The notes: generated by a model not told the origin, from the letters alone. Numbered from the stretch's first letter, positions 9,444 through 19,165 are shown. The stretch: 64,000 nucleotides of DNA from Aquimarina aggregata (GCF_001632745.1 NZ_LQRT01000024.1:558001-622000), one strand, 5' to 3'. Numbers and translations: made by a program.

Positions 9444-9836
9444 TTATTTTTTTATGTTTTGTGTGAGATGTTTTCCGAAGTATACTACGATAAAGTAAAA
9501 CTCAACAATGATGGTATAAAACATCGGATCTCCAAAAAACGTTGAGTAGCTACCACCTTCAGGAATTACAAATATAGGAACGGTTATTAATGCATCTAAT
9601 ACCGCAGCAGTTATTACAAAGATAAGTGCTAGATGGGTCGGTTTCATTTGTCCTTTTTTATAGAATAAATAGGTTCCAAGACAGGCGCTAGGAATAATAG
9701 CTAAGGCTACTATAATGTTGGCTTGTCGCTCTAGGTTGTCTAATATTGTAATGTAAAACGATGCGAGGTAAAAACTAACACCTAAAACCCATACTAATAT
9801 GGCACATACAATACTAAGTAATCGATTGGTCATCAT
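9444..9836 (-). CDS. Four-helix membrane protein, DUF5367-like
   Basis: 130 aa with four hydrophobic helices (about residues 8-28, 39-58, 68-90 and 104-122) and a short basic tail. The motif with VLDALITVPIFV followed by SYSTFFGDPMFY resembles the DUF5367 family of small membrane proteins of unknown function, but this is from memory. Two adjacent Met codons (9836, 9833) could each start it. Stands alone. Confidence 0.6.
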   Translation of the reverse strand: MMTNRLLSIVCAILVWVLGVSFYLASFYITILDNLERQANIIVALAIIPSACLGTYLFYKKGQMKPTHLALIFVITAAVLDALITVPIFVIPEGGSYSTFFGDPMFYTIIVEFYFIVVYFGKHLTQNIKK

Positions 9837-10183
9837 AATCTTTGATTTTGAAATTATGATACAAATCTATAATTATGCTATATCAGTAATTTATTCTAAA
9901 AGAAGTATGATTTGTTTGAAAAGAATTTTACACTTGAACTCGCCTTCGTAAGTAAAACAATAACTAGGGGATTAATTATACATAATGTTGTACAGTTTTA
10001 TCTTATGAGACACTAGAAACAATAATTAATCTTCTTAGAATTATGTATATAGGCATAGTTAAATAACTATGTTTGTTAGATATATTTTTAGTTATTAGTT
10101 TTATTCCAGAGCATCATGTTTGAGACAAAGACGATATCCGTCTAATTTATACGCTTTTGATTTTCTCTTATATGCAAAAAAGG
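9837..10183. other. Intergenic, nothing recognised
   Basis: AT-rich 347 bases between two minus-strand genes. No open frame, clear terminator or repeat was recognised. Confidence 0.6.
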
Positions 10184-11902
10184 TTATGGTTTTGCAACAA
10201 ATTCTAGATAGTCGAGGTTAATACACCAACGACTTGTAGAGAAAAACTTAACGCGCAACACGTGTTCTCCAGGTTCTAATTTTGCGTTAACAGAATATTC
10301 TGCCCAATCCGAAAACCAATCGCTCGACGGTGTCACATTAATTTTATTGGCTAAAGCTTTTCCATCCAAAAAAATATGTAATCCCTTTTGTTCTGCAACA
10401 TCATTGCGTGCAGTAGCCATTGCTTTAATCACATACTCACCCGCATTTTTTACTTGTATGGTGTATTCTAGCCATTCATTATCTCTTGTCCAACTTATAA
10501 TATGTCCGTTTGATTGATTTGGTTTTGCTTCAATCTCAACATCTAAATTTTGCCCACTCCGATAATTAGTTTCCGATTTTTTGTTGGTATTAACTTCGTG
10601 AAAAGCAATGCCTTCTCCTCCTGTGTCAAAATCCTCAGCTTCAATTCGCCCAGGAATGGTATGAACTTCTTTAAAGGGTTTTTGCGTGTTCTCAGAATTG
10701 CTTCCAGAAGGTAGGTTATGCACCATTGCCTGGCCAATATAAATAGATGTTCCTTCGGGTAATTTCGTTACTTTGAGTTGTGCTGTATGTTGTCCAACCT
10801 CTTGTTGTTGGGCATAAAAGAATTTTGAGAAATATACATTTCCTGAGCTTTGTCCAAAAGTAAAGGTCTCAGGTGCACCGTCATCAATAGTAATTTCAAC
10901 TTCCATGCCTTCGCCTTGAGGAATAGTTGTGAAGCAAATTAAATCTCCTTCCCAATTAAACCTTAGGGTTTCGTTCACCTTTGAACATTTAAGCGCATCG
11001 CTTAACATACTGCTAGTTCTGTATTGGTCACTATTATATACAGCATCGGTATTTACATTCACACTTTGCCAGCCCGAACTTTTAGTGGCATTGTTGACTG
11101 ATAACAATGAGCTGTTTGAAAAATGATTAAATACAATAGGTTTAGGGATTTTGTGTGGTCGATCTTCACCTATGTCATGCATGGTCATAATAGATCGAAC
11201 GACTATATCACTGTATATTTTATGACCATCAGCATTTGGGTGTACACCATCTTTAGAAAATACTACTTTGCCCTTAACTGGACTAGAGTTTTTAAAGACG
11301 AGTTGGTCGGCTTTTAATTGTTTTACTATTTCAACACCTAAATCAATTGAAGGGATGCCATATGTATTGGCCATTTCTTCTATAATGATACCAAAACCGT
11401 ATTGTTTACCCACCATTAATCTATCTAACATCCACTCTCCTACGGTATACACAAAACAGATATCAATATTTGGGTCTGTTTCCCATATCTGCCGAACCAA
11501 ACCTTCGATTGCACGTGCTTCATATCCACCTCCACCGTTTACACGATATTCAATAAAAACCACATCGGGTTTATGAACAAGTAAATCATTCTTTACGCGA
11601 CTAGCAGCAAAATCAGCTCCTGTACCTGGAACTGCTGCATTTATCTCAGTAAATCTAATATCCTTATATTGATTTTGAAACCAGGAAAATACATTATCGC
11701 TCCAGCCGGTTTGTCGAGTAATACTACCTCCTATATAGCCTATAGTAATGTTTTTTTTAGTGTTTAATTTTTCGAATAGATTCGGTATCCCATTCCTCAT
11801 ACGAAGTTCTTCTGATGTATTGGGATCGTAAGATTGGGATACTGCAGCATAAGTAAGGAAATGAAAGAACAACGTGGTGGTAATCCAAAAAAACTTGCTC
11901 AT
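10184..11902 (-). CDS. Secreted SGNH/GDSL-type esterase with C-terminal CBM6 module
   Basis: Signal peptide at the N-terminus (ends near residue 22). SGNH hydrolase domain about 50-235: block I GYIGGSITRQ with candidate nucleophile S60, GTGAD (block II), NGGGG (block III) and DGVHPNADGH (block V, Asp/His). A beta-rich linker domain covers about 240-400. The last 155 residues (GRIEAEDFDTGGEGIAFHE to WCINLDYLEF) are a CBM6-type carbohydrate-binding module. Likely a carbohydrate esterase acting on an extracellular glycan; substrate unknown. Stands alone. Confidence 0.87.
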   Translation of the reverse strand: MSKFFWITTTLFFHFLTYAAVSQSYDPNTSEELRMRNGIPNLFEKLNTKKNITIGYIGGSITRQTGWSDNVFSWFQNQYKDIRFTEINAAVPGTGADFAASRVKNDLLVHKPDVVFIEYRVNGGGGYEARAIEGLVRQIWETDPNIDICFVYTVGEWMLDRLMVGKQYGFGIIIEEMANTYGIPSIDLGVEIVKQLKADQLVFKNSSPVKGKVVFSKDGVHPNADGHKIYSDIVVRSIMTMHDIGEDRPHKIPKPIVFNHFSNSSLLSVNNATKSSGWQSVNVNTDAVYNSDQYRTSSMLSDALKCSKVNETLRFNWEGDLICFTTIPQGEGMEVEITIDDGAPETFTFGQSSGNVYFSKFFYAQQQEVGQHTAQLKVTKLPEGTSIYIGQAMVHNLPSGSNSENTQKPFKEVHTIPGRIEAEDFDTGGEGIAFHEVNTNKKSETNYRSGQNLDVEIEAKPNQSNGHIISWTRDNEWLEYTIQVKNAGEYVIKAMATARNDVAEQKGLHIFLDGKALANKINVTPSSDWFSDWAEYSVNAKLEPGEHVLRVKFFSTSRWCINLDYLEFVAKP

Positions 11903-12213
11903 TATTTAAACTTTAATGTTAAATTTTATCTATGCTTTTGCTGTTTGATTACTCAAACCTTGATCAAAGATACTAAAAGGTTTGAACGTAAGTTACAGGT
12001 AGACTTAAGTTTGAACCTTGTAATTACGTTTTCTTAAATATTGCTATTGGTAGTTTTTATTCTGTTATATTTAGTTTAATTGGATTTGGACTTTCAAGAA
12101 AGACAATTTAATGTATCATTATAAAAGTATATATCATAAAATTCTCGAGCATTAACCTTTTAATAAAATACGATCTCCTATTTTTTATATACTTTGTTAC
12201 TTATCATTGTTCA
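11903..12213. other. Intergenic, no gene seen
   Basis: Upstream region of the esterase and downstream region of the flavoprotein gene. Two related 20-base stretches (AAGGTTTGAACGTAAGTTAC and AAGTTTGAACCTTGTAATTAC) lie about 30 bases apart; significance unknown. Confidence 0.5.
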
Positions 12214-13203
12214 TTAGAAATTATCATTAATTAATTCCATATTTGTCATTGCTCCTGCAATATTTCCGCTAGCTACGGCATTGGCTACTGAGCGCATCCT
12301 AGTTGAATTATCTCCGCAAGCATAAATTCCTTCAATACTAGTTTTTTGAAAATCATCCACTTCAATATGCCCTTGTTCTGTTAGTTTACAGCCTAAAGAA
12401 GCAGGAATATTAGAATGCTGTACAAATGGAATAGCTGCATAAACCGCATCGAAATTAATCTTTTTCTCGTTTTTGAAAACAACATTGTTAATATTCCCGT
12501 TGTTATGTTCAATTTCTGAAATTTCTGTCTCGATAATTTCGATGTTATTCTTTTTAAGTTTCTCGGTTTGTTCAGTGATGAAATTACTTTTTCCAGAAGT
12601 CAAAATTGAAATTTTATCGGTTAGATTATTCACCAATGAAGCAACATGAAATGCTGTATTTCCATTGGCTATGATTCCTGTTTTTTGTCCTTTGAATTCA
12701 AAACCGTGGCAATACGGACAATGAATAACAGAAATTCCCCAACAATCTGAGAAACCTTTAATCTCAGGCATTGTATCTTTTATACCGGTGGAAAAAATCA
12801 ACTTTTTAGACTTGATTTTCTTTCCATTTTCTGTAATTATTTCAAAACTATTTTTAGTTTTTTGTCCTCTAATTGCAAAATCATTCAAGAATTTTATAGT
12901 GTCATAATTTAATACTTCTTCTTTTGCTTTTTGAGCGATTACACTGGGTTTAATTCCATCTTGTGTAATGAAATTGTGAGAGTAAGGAGTTTGTCTATTG
13001 CATGGTTTGCCGTTATCAATGATTAAAACATTTCGTAACGATCGCCCAAGAGCCATAGCAGCAGAAAGCCCAGCGTAACTTCCTCCAACAATAATTACAT
13101 CAAAAGTTTTATTATCTATCATAAAATTGAATTTTGAAAATGAGGCGAATGGAATCGATAAACTAGTTAACATGATTAACTTTAGATGTTCCCTTCTTGT
13201 CAA
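12214..13203 (-). CDS. NAD(P)/FAD-dependent oxidoreductase, thioredoxin-reductase-like
   Basis: FAD motif VIIVGGSYAGLSAAMALG, a CPYCHG pair in the position of the redox CxxC of thioredoxin reductases, and the C-terminal FAD motif GIYACGDNSTRMRS. The GSYAG/CPYCHG form belongs to the thioredoxin-reductase-like oxidoreductases rather than canonical TrxB (CATCDG). The frame starts with a 27-residue hydrophobic extension resembling a weak export signal (TRREHLKL...); start M28 at 13122 would give the usual cytoplasmic protein. Follows the ene-reductase after 7 bases, so one operon. Confidence 0.87.
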   Translation of the reverse strand: MTRREHLKLIMLTSLSIPFASFSKFNFMIDNKTFDVIIVGGSYAGLSAAMALGRSLRNVLIIDNGKPCNRQTPYSHNFITQDGIKPSVIAQKAKEEVLNYDTIKFLNDFAIRGQKTKNSFEIITENGKKIKSKKLIFSTGIKDTMPEIKGFSDCWGISVIHCPYCHGFEFKGQKTGIIANGNTAFHVASLVNNLTDKISILTSGKSNFITEQTEKLKKNNIEIIETEISEIEHNNGNINNVVFKNEKKINFDAVYAAIPFVQHSNIPASLGCKLTEQGHIEVDDFQKTSIEGIYACGDNSTRMRSVANAVASGNIAGAMTNMELINDNF

Positions 13204-13210
13204 TTTAGTA

Positions 13211-14305
13211 TTAAATAGTGCTTTCTAAAAATGGATAATCTATGTAGCCTTTTTCTCCTGTCGAATAGAAGGTACTTTGATCTGCTTTTTGCAATTTTGT
13301 ATTAAGCTCAAAACGTTTCACCAAATCAGGGTTACTAATAAAAAGTTCTCCAAACGAAATTAGATCTGCTACATTTTGCTCAATGGCATCATCGGCTAAT
13401 TCTTTAGTGAAGCCTCTATTTATAATGTACGAACCCTTGTATAGTTTGCGATAGTGTTTTGCAGTCTCTAGAATACTTTGAGTTGGATTATGATCATCTG
13501 CTTCTACATACCCTCCAATATGAAGGTAAGCCAAACTATAGGTATTTAGCTTTGTGATGATATACTCGAACAATTGCTTTGTTTCATCATCTGTTTGAAT
13601 ACCAAACCAAGTCTTGAAATCAGGAGAAAGTCGAATGCCTATTTTCGATGAAGGAATTTTTTGTAGAATTGTATCTAAAGTTTCAAACAAAATTCGCGCT
13701 CTATTTTCTATGTTCCCGCCATATTGATCTGTTCGTGTATTGGCACATTTGGCAAAAAACTGATGAAATAAATAACCATTTGCGGCGTGTATTTCTATAC
13801 CATCGAAATCTGCCTTCATAGCATTCTCAGCCGCTACTAGAAAATCTAAAACCGTATTTTTTATTTCTTGATCAGTCATTGCTTTAGGAATAACCGTTGA
13901 TTTAAAACCCGAATAGGTGTAGCATTCTGAATTTGGATTAATTTCAGAAGGAGCTAAAGGCAAATTTCCATCAAGTAAATCTGGATGAGAAATTCTTCCA
14001 ACGTGCCACAGCTGAGCAAATATTTTCCCTCCTTTTTGATGCACTTTTTCAGTGACATTTTTCCAAGAAGTTGTTTGTTCTACACTATATATCCCTGGGA
14101 TGTTTATGTATCCAATAGCTTGTTTGCTTACACTAATTCCTTCCGAAATAATTAGCCCGGCTGTAGCTCTTTGTTCGTAGTACTGGGCTATTAGGTCAGT
14201 TGCCAATCCTTTTTTGTTGGTAGCTCTACTTCTTGTCATTGGAGCCATTACAACCCTATTTTTCAAGGTTAAATTTTGTGTTACATATTTGTCTAAGACA
14301 GTCAT
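13211..14305 (-). CDS. Alkene reductase of the old yellow enzyme family (NemA-like)
   Basis: FMN barrel with NRVVMAPMTRSRA, AQLWHVGRISHP, the active-site type HAANGYLFHQFF, and NRARILFET; about 364 aa, normal for the family. Start chosen at ATG 14305 (MTVLDKYV) over 14326. OYE enzymes reduce activated alkenes and electrophiles with NAD(P)H. First gene of the operon with the flavoprotein; divergent from the Fur-family gene with a shared operator region, suggesting redox or metal stress control. Confidence 0.92.
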   Translation of the reverse strand: MTVLDKYVTQNLTLKNRVVMAPMTRSRATNKKGLATDLIAQYYEQRATAGLIISEGISVSKQAIGYINIPGIYSVEQTTSWKNVTEKVHQKGGKIFAQLWHVGRISHPDLLDGNLPLAPSEINPNSECYTYSGFKSTVIPKAMTDQEIKNTVLDFLVAAENAMKADFDGIEIHAANGYLFHQFFAKCANTRTDQYGGNIENRARILFETLDTILQKIPSSKIGIRLSPDFKTWFGIQTDDETKQLFEYIITKLNTYSLAYLHIGGYVEADDHNPTQSILETAKHYRKLYKGSYIINRGFTKELADDAIEQNVADLISFGELFISNPDLVKRFELNTKLQKADQSTFYSTGEKGYIDYPFLESTI

Positions 14306-14344
14306 TTTATCTTGAATTTTTGACAAAACTAAGTAAATTTATTA

Positions 14345-14389
14345 TTATTGCAAATGAATCGCATTAGTTATTGCAAAATAATCGCATTA
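14345..14389. promoter_or_regulatory. 23-bp direct-repeat operator between OYE operon and Fur-family gene
   Basis: Two copies, 14345-14366 and 14368-14389, of TTATTGCAAAtgAATCGCATTA (lower case varies), period 23 bp. Each holds the dyad TGCAAA..AATCGCA. The second copy ends 2 bases before the regulator start codon and the first is 39 bases upstream of the oxidoreductase start, so occupancy would block both. Binding by the adjacent Fur-family protein is inference. Confidence 0.7.
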
Positions 14390-14391
14390 AT

Positions 14392-14769
14392 ATGAAAAGA
14401 CGAAATACTCAAACTAAAGAAGCTGTATTAGACTTGCTTAGAGAGTCGGGAAAGGCAATGAGTCGAGATGCTATTGAGCAGAAAATCGAACAGGATATTA
14501 ATCGCGCAACAATTTATCGGGTTTTAAATCGATTTTGTGAAGACGGCATTCTACATCGTGTCGTGGCAGAAGATGGTAAACAGTATTTTGCCGTTTGTGT
14601 AAACTGTGATAATAAAATCCTTTCAGGTCCTCATTTTCATTTTAGATGTATTAAATGTGATACAATTGAATGTTTGGCTGTGGCGGTTGATTTTTCGGTA
14701 CCAAATGGTTATCAAGTAAATGACGTAAATTGTGTTTTATCAGGGACTTGTAAGGATTGTTCTTGTTGA
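14392..14769 (+). CDS. Fur-family metalloregulator (Zur/PerR/Fur type)
   Basis: Start at ATG 14392; an upstream TTG in frame at 14371 lies inside the operator repeat. 125 aa: winged helix (INRATIYRVLNRFCEDGILHRV near residues 40-60), then a C-terminal domain with HFHFRCIKCDTIECL and a terminal CKDCSC; with CVNC this gives enough cysteines for a structural zinc site and His residues for a sensory site. Probably autoregulated and controlling the divergent flavin oxidoreductases. Whether it senses zinc, peroxide or iron cannot be told. Confidence 0.88.
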   Translation: MKRRNTQTKEAVLDLLRESGKAMSRDAIEQKIEQDINRATIYRVLNRFCEDGILHRVVAEDGKQYFAVCVNCDNKILSGPHFHFRCIKCDTIECLAVAVDFSVPNGYQVNDVNCVLSGTCKDCSC

Positions 14770-14841
14770 TTTTTGATTACCCATAACGTTTAGTTATACC
14801 TAGCGCGAGAATTAAATTTAATTAATTTGATTGTTAATCAG

Positions 14842-15396
14842 TTAGTTAGGTGGGTAAAACGCTTTATTCCGTTTTAAAAATCCTTTGGCGATATCATCTA
14901 CAATATCCTGGTGGGTACTCCATTTTTCATATACCTCTAATGCCCATTTCTTTATCAAATCTTTACAATTAAATTCATTAGTGGACTTCTCTTTAATATC
15001 AATTGTCGTAATATTCCCTCTTTTTAGAATTTCAGGTGGATTTAAATATTCATTATGCTTATGAACCTTATATTCATTTAAATAATCACTAAGTTTTGGT
15101 GAATGCGCATATGTCCATTTTATATCATACTTAAAAATTAAATGAAGTCTTGACAAGTGAAAGTGATTGTTCCATCTACCATGAATTTCAGGGTGTTGTA
15201 AAGTGTGTGCGTCTACAATCAGAAATCTATATATGTGATTTGCCCGATTTGAAAAATCAATCTCTTGAAATCCAAGATTAAAGATTTCTACGCATTCATG
15301 AATTCCTCTTTTCGTGTTTGCACCACAAAATTGACACTGTCCACTATCTAATAGTGCCACTCCATTCTTTTTTGCTACATCGATATAGTTTTGCAT
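14842..15396 (-). CDS. DUF5946-like zinc-ribbon protein
   Basis: 184 aa; N-terminal CQFCGANTKRGIHEC resembles a small zinc-binding motif, followed by FLIVDAHTLQHPEIHGRW and HLSRLHLIF, which match the pattern I recall for DUF5946 (VDAyalQHP, histidine-rich helix). Cytoplasmic; function unknown. Stands alone. Confidence 0.6.
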   Translation of the reverse strand: MQNYIDVAKKNGVALLDSGQCQFCGANTKRGIHECVEIFNLGFQEIDFSNRANHIYRFLIVDAHTLQHPEIHGRWNNHFHLSRLHLIFKYDIKWTYAHSPKLSDYLNEYKVHKHNEYLNPPEILKRGNITTIDIKEKSTNEFNCKDLIKKWALEVYEKWSTHQDIVDDIAKGFLKRNKAFYPPN

Positions 15397-15690
15397 TGTC
15401 TTTTTGCTTGTTGATAAGGTTTCAGATATGTGTTGTAGCGGGTTAAAATGTTACTAAGTCATCAGGATTATCTGTGGATTGATTGTTAACTTTTCTCTAT
15501 TGCCCCTAGTATTTCACTAGTGTTTCATATAAAGCTATGCCAACATATTAAAAAACAACTATAAGTTACAAAACCTATAGCGATTTGTTACACTATTGTA
15601 CTCTTGCCAATTAGTCTCAAGGCCACTAGTCGTAGATTAGCGATAGTGGGCCTCTCAAAAAACGAGATGCACAGCTCATATATGTATTAC
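15397..15690. other. Intergenic with a partial repeat
   Basis: 15507-15550 (CCTAGTATTTCACTAGTGT.. then AAAGCTATGCCAACATATTA) matches about 35792-35835, so part of the dispersed intergenic repeat family occurs here. An imperfect hairpin GGCCACTA...TAGTGGGCC lies at 15621-15653. Confidence 0.5.
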
Positions 15691-16386
15691 TTAAACCATA
15701 CCCGTTATTGCAGCAATAAAGCCGATCACAAGAATTAACAAAAATAAGCCAAACCCTATAGCATATATCACTAGTACTTCTTGATTTGTAGAGCTGTTAC
15801 GACTAAAATATTTATGTAAGAAGGGTATCCCCAAAACGGTCCCAAATATGAGCAGTAGCGTAAAAGGAATAGCAGATATAAAAGTAGCAGATTCGCCACT
15901 TCGTTTTACCATTACGGCCCGTGCAGCATAATGGCAAACTATAGGATAGGCAATCATGATACCACCAAAATTTATAAACTCACGAGATGCATAGATTAGG
16001 CTTAGGTATTCATCCCAGCTGCTATTTTTTAAATAGGTTTCAAGTAGTGAGGTTACAAGATTAAAAAGAATGAATATCCATAAAACAATAAATGCAATTT
16101 GAAACCATTTTCTGGACAATCTAATTTCTGTTTGTTGCACAGCATAGACTGCACTGCGTAACCAGAGAAGCCATAGTAGTATAAAAAGACCAAAAAAAAT
16201 AGCAATACCCCCTAACAGTAACGTAACTGTAATTTGAGAGGTAGGTGGGTTTTGAGATATGGTTTTAAAGCTAATTGTTACAATCGTATAGGCTAAAAAC
16301 AGCACCAAAGGACCTAGGATTAGATATACAGCTAACTTTTTGGGAGAAAGGTCGAAAATGTAATCTGCTATTTTTTGCATATTCAA
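15691..16386 (-). CDS. Six-helix integral membrane protein, unknown function
   Basis: 231 aa, largely hydrophobic with about six predicted helices and the basic segment RSAVYAVQQTEIRLSRKW after the second. No signal motif or known family recognised. Start could be 16386 or the next Met at 16380. Divergent from mrp. Confidence 0.65.
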   Translation of the reverse strand: MNMQKIADYIFDLSPKKLAVYLILGPLVLFLAYTIVTISFKTISQNPPTSQITVTLLLGGIAIFFGLFILLWLLWLRSAVYAVQQTEIRLSRKWFQIAFIVLWIFILFNLVTSLLETYLKNSSWDEYLSLIYASREFINFGGIMIAYPIVCHYAARAVMVKRSGESATFISAIPFTLLLIFGTVLGIPFLHKYFSRNSSTNQEVLVIYAIGFGLFLLILVIGFIAAITGMV

Positions 16387-16508
16387 TTTTATAATGATGA
16401 ATATAAATTAATTTTCCATCATTTTAGTACAGAAACTCAAATAGAAAATTAAAAAGTTTTAGGTAGTAAACGAGTTACAGTACATAACGATTATAAACCC
16501 AATATATA

Positions 16509-16537
16509 AGCCTATAAATCATTTCGATTTATAGGCT
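16509..16537. other. 12-bp hairpin upstream of the mrp promoter
   Basis: Arms 16509-16520 (AGCCTATAAATC) and 16526-16537 are perfect complements with a 5-base loop. It lies upstream of the mrp -7 element, in the divergent intergenic region, so it is more likely an operator or symmetrical site than a terminator for a known gene. Confidence 0.5.
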
Positions 16538-16559
16538 TTATAATCTTAACTTTTCGACC

Positions 16560-16567
16560 TATCTTTG
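16560..16567 (+). promoter_or_regulatory. Bacteroidetes -7 element for mrp
   Basis: TATCTTTG is a perfect TAnnTTTG match, 52 bases before the mrp ATG. Confidence 0.65.
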
Positions 16568-16618
16568 CCCTTAGAATGAATCTAGATAGATTTGTTCTCT
16601 GGAAAAAGAAAAATACGC

Positions 16619-17758
16619 ATGAAGCTAGAAAAATCAGATATACTAAAAGCATTAGAAAGCATTACCGTAGCTGGAGAAGGAAAGAATATGGTAGAGAGTG
16701 GTGCCGTAAAAAATGTCATCACTTTTGGAGATGAAGTTGTAGTTGATTTAGTCTTAACTACTCCTGCATTGCACATTCGCAAACGAGCAGAGGTTGATGT
16801 CATGAAAGTGATTCATGAAAAAGTATATGAAAAGGCTAAAATAAAAGTAAATATCAAAGTCGAAGCACCCGCCGAGCAACCTCAAAAAAATGAGATCAAA
16901 GGAAAAACTATTCCAGGGATCACAAATATTATAGCCGTTGCTTCTGGTAAAGGAGGCGTTGGTAAATCTACAGTGACTTCTAATATTGCTGTGACTTTGG
17001 CAAAAATGGGCTTTAAAGTTGGACTTTTGGACGCAGATATTTATGGACCATCAGCACCCATAATGTTTGATGTAGAAAGAGAACGACCATTATCTGTAAA
17101 AGTAGGTGATAAATCTAAGATGAAACCTATAGAAAATTACGGAGTAAAAATATTATCGATAGGATTTTTTACACAACCTAACCAAGCAGTAGTTTGGAGA
17201 GGCCCTATGGCAGCAAAGGCATTAAATCAGATGATTTTTGATGCCGCTTGGGGAGAACTTGATTTTTTATTGCTGGATTTACCACCAGGTACAGGTGATA
17301 TTCATTTATCGATCATGCAGTCTTTACCTATTACAGGTGCTGTTGTTGTAAGTACACCACAAAATGTGGCTTTGGCAGATGCCAGAAAAGGAGTTGCGAT
17401 GTTCCAACAGGATAGTATTAACGTTCCGGTATTGGGAATTATAGAGAATATGGCGTATTTTACACCAGAAGAGCTTCCTAACAATAAATATTATATATTT
17501 GGAAAAGAAGGTGCTAAACATCTGGCAGAAGATATTGATGTTCCTTTCTTGGGAGAACTTCCATTAGTACAAAGTATTCGTGAAGCGGGAGATGTAGGTA
17601 GACCAGCAGCATTACAAACTGCTACTCCTATAGAAAAAGCGTTCGAAGAACTGACTAAAAACGTAGTGCAGGAAGTAGTAAACAGAAATGAAAGTTTACC
17701 ACCTACCGAAGCAATTAAAATAACAACAATGGCAGGTTGTTCTGCCGTAAAAAAATAG
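16619..17758 (+). CDS. mrp: Mrp/NBP35 iron-sulfur cluster carrier ATPase
   Basis: Start ATG 16619 (MKLEKSDIL); the upstream TTG at 16592 is not needed. DUF59/MIP18 domain (residues 1-90), then the deviant P-loop GKGGVGKST and LLDADIYGPS, DLPPGTGDIHLS. The CxxC found in many bacterial ApbC/Mrp proteins is absent (the region reads ENMAYFTPEELPNNKYYIFG); one Cys remains near the C-terminus (AGCSAVKK). Carries Fe-S clusters to apoproteins in the cytoplasm. Followed after 3 bases by a NifU-domain gene, a functional pair. Confidence 0.93.
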   Translation: MKLEKSDILKALESITVAGEGKNMVESGAVKNVITFGDEVVVDLVLTTPALHIRKRAEVDVMKVIHEKVYEKAKIKVNIKVEAPAEQPQKNEIKGKTIPGITNIIAVASGKGGVGKSTVTSNIAVTLAKMGFKVGLLDADIYGPSAPIMFDVERERPLSVKVGDKSKMKPIENYGVKILSIGFFTQPNQAVVWRGPMAAKALNQMIFDAAWGELDFLLLDLPPGTGDIHLSIMQSLPITGAVVVSTPQNVALADARKGVAMFQQDSINVPVLGIIENMAYFTPEELPNNKYYIFGKEGAKHLAEDIDVPFLGELPLVQSIREAGDVGRPAALQTATPIEKAFEELTKNVVQEVVNRNESLPPTEAIKITTMAGCSAVKK

Positions 17759-17761
17759 ACT

Positions 17762-18001
17762 ATGACTTCTGAAGAATTAAGAAAGAATGTAGAAAAAGCC
17801 CTAGATGAGATCAGGCCTTTTTTAGAAAGTGATGGGGGTAATATTTCTTTAGTTTCTATAGAGGATGATAAGAGAGTTAAAGTGCAATTAGAAGGCGCTT
17901 GTGTTGGATGTAGCGTAAATCAAATGACATTAAAGTCAGGTGTAGAAATGACCATCAAAAAATATGCACCTCAGATCGAAGAAGTATTAAATATTGCATA
18001 A
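17762..18001 (+). CDS. NifU C-terminal-domain (Nfu-type) Fe-S scaffold protein
   Basis: 79 aa covering just the Nfu domain: IRPFLESDGGNISLVSIE and the cluster-binding CVGCSVNQMTLK. Nfu proteins dimerise through the CxxC to hold a [4Fe-4S] cluster for transfer. Cotranscribed with mrp (3-base gap). Confidence 0.94.
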   Translation: MTSEELRKNVEKALDEIRPFLESDGGNISLVSIEDDKRVKVQLEGACVGCSVNQMTLKSGVEMTIKKYAPQIEEVLNIA

Positions 18002-18043
18002 GTTCTTGTCATAAACCACACCTTAATAAGTTACAAACTTGAT

Positions 18044-19165
18044 TTATGGCTTTTTGAGTCCAAATAACGGATGCAAAATGGTAATTCTCAAAATGATGAG
18101 GTCATAAATCAACCAACTTATGATAAAAGTTCCTAGACTTAATACCATAAATTTAGGTACAAAGCCCCAATCCAAATTCATGATATAGTATCCAATTGCT
18201 ATGGTAACGGTTTGATGTAGAATATAGAAGGGGTACACCGCGCGATTACAATATGCTAACAGCTTACTTTTTTTGTTGAGATAGGTTGCTGCATATCCAA
18301 AAATAACCAAAATCCAAGACCACAAGTTAGTTACTTTTATGAATGCTTCTGTAAAGTGTATATAGGTGCTGTCTTTTCCTATTATCCATATTATTAACTG
18401 CACTCCAAAAGCTATTATGCCTATACCTAATGCTTTATTTTTTATACTAGCTAGGCTTTTCCAAAATATAGGCCCAGTAGCAATTAAAACAAATCCATAA
18501 AAGAATAAAATGATATAATTTAGTACCGTAAACCAATCATCGATTAATGCATGAGTAACAGGAAAAAAAGGTTCTACTAATGCCTCTGTAAAGTACAAGG
18601 GTATAATAAACAGGTATAGCCCATAAGGTTTTTCGATCTTCTTTTTGATCCAGTCTACTACTGTCGAGTTTTTTCGTTTTAAGTATCCAAAAACAGGGGA
18701 TAGTACAAGCGAAAAAAGAAATAGATACACTAAAAACCAAAGGTGATGCCAACTTATATTTCCTTCAGGATATACCCCAATAAAAGCTTCGGTTGTAAAA
18801 TAATCATAATACGATTTTGAAAAATGCCCTGAAGCTAATCGTTCAAAATACACCTGGGGCGGAACGATACATAACATTCCAAAAAGTAACGGAATTAATA
18901 GTCGTTTACAACGCTCGATATTAAATTGCCAAAGGGTTCTATGAGATAAAGCATAATAAGTTCCCATTCCCGAAATCACAAACAAAATAGGTAAACGCCA
19001 TTGATTCAAGAAAAGCATCGGCCAACGCATCCATTCGATAATATTATTGTTTTTAATATGCCATCCCCAAGGCACAAAAAACATTCCTACGTGATAAAAA
19101 ATTAACAAGCCAAAGACTAATACACGTAGCCAATCTAAGTCGTATCGACGAATTTTTTGTTGCAT
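18044..19165 (-). CDS. Acyltransferase-3/OpgC-like membrane acyltransferase
   Basis: 373 aa with about ten hydrophobic helices. Family signs: N-terminal RRYDLDWLRVLVFGLLIFYH with the conserved His in the first helix, RWPMLFLNQWRLPILFVISG, and SWHHLWFLVYL. Such integral enzymes O-acylate glycans or lipids at the inner membrane. Convergent with the Nfu gene. Confidence 0.88.
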   Translation of the reverse strand: MQQKIRRYDLDWLRVLVFGLLIFYHVGMFFVPWGWHIKNNNIIEWMRWPMLFLNQWRLPILFVISGMGTYYALSHRTLWQFNIERCKRLLIPLLFGMLCIVPPQVYFERLASGHFSKSYYDYFTTEAFIGVYPEGNISWHHLWFLVYLFLFSLVLSPVFGYLKRKNSTVVDWIKKKIEKPYGLYLFIIPLYFTEALVEPFFPVTHALIDDWFTVLNYIILFFYGFVLIATGPIFWKSLASIKNKALGIGIIAFGVQLIIWIIGKDSTYIHFTEAFIKVTNLWSWILVIFGYAATYLNKKSKLLAYCNRAVYPFYILHQTVTIAIGYYIMNLDWGFVPKFMVLSLGTFIISWLIYDLIILRITILHPLFGLKKP

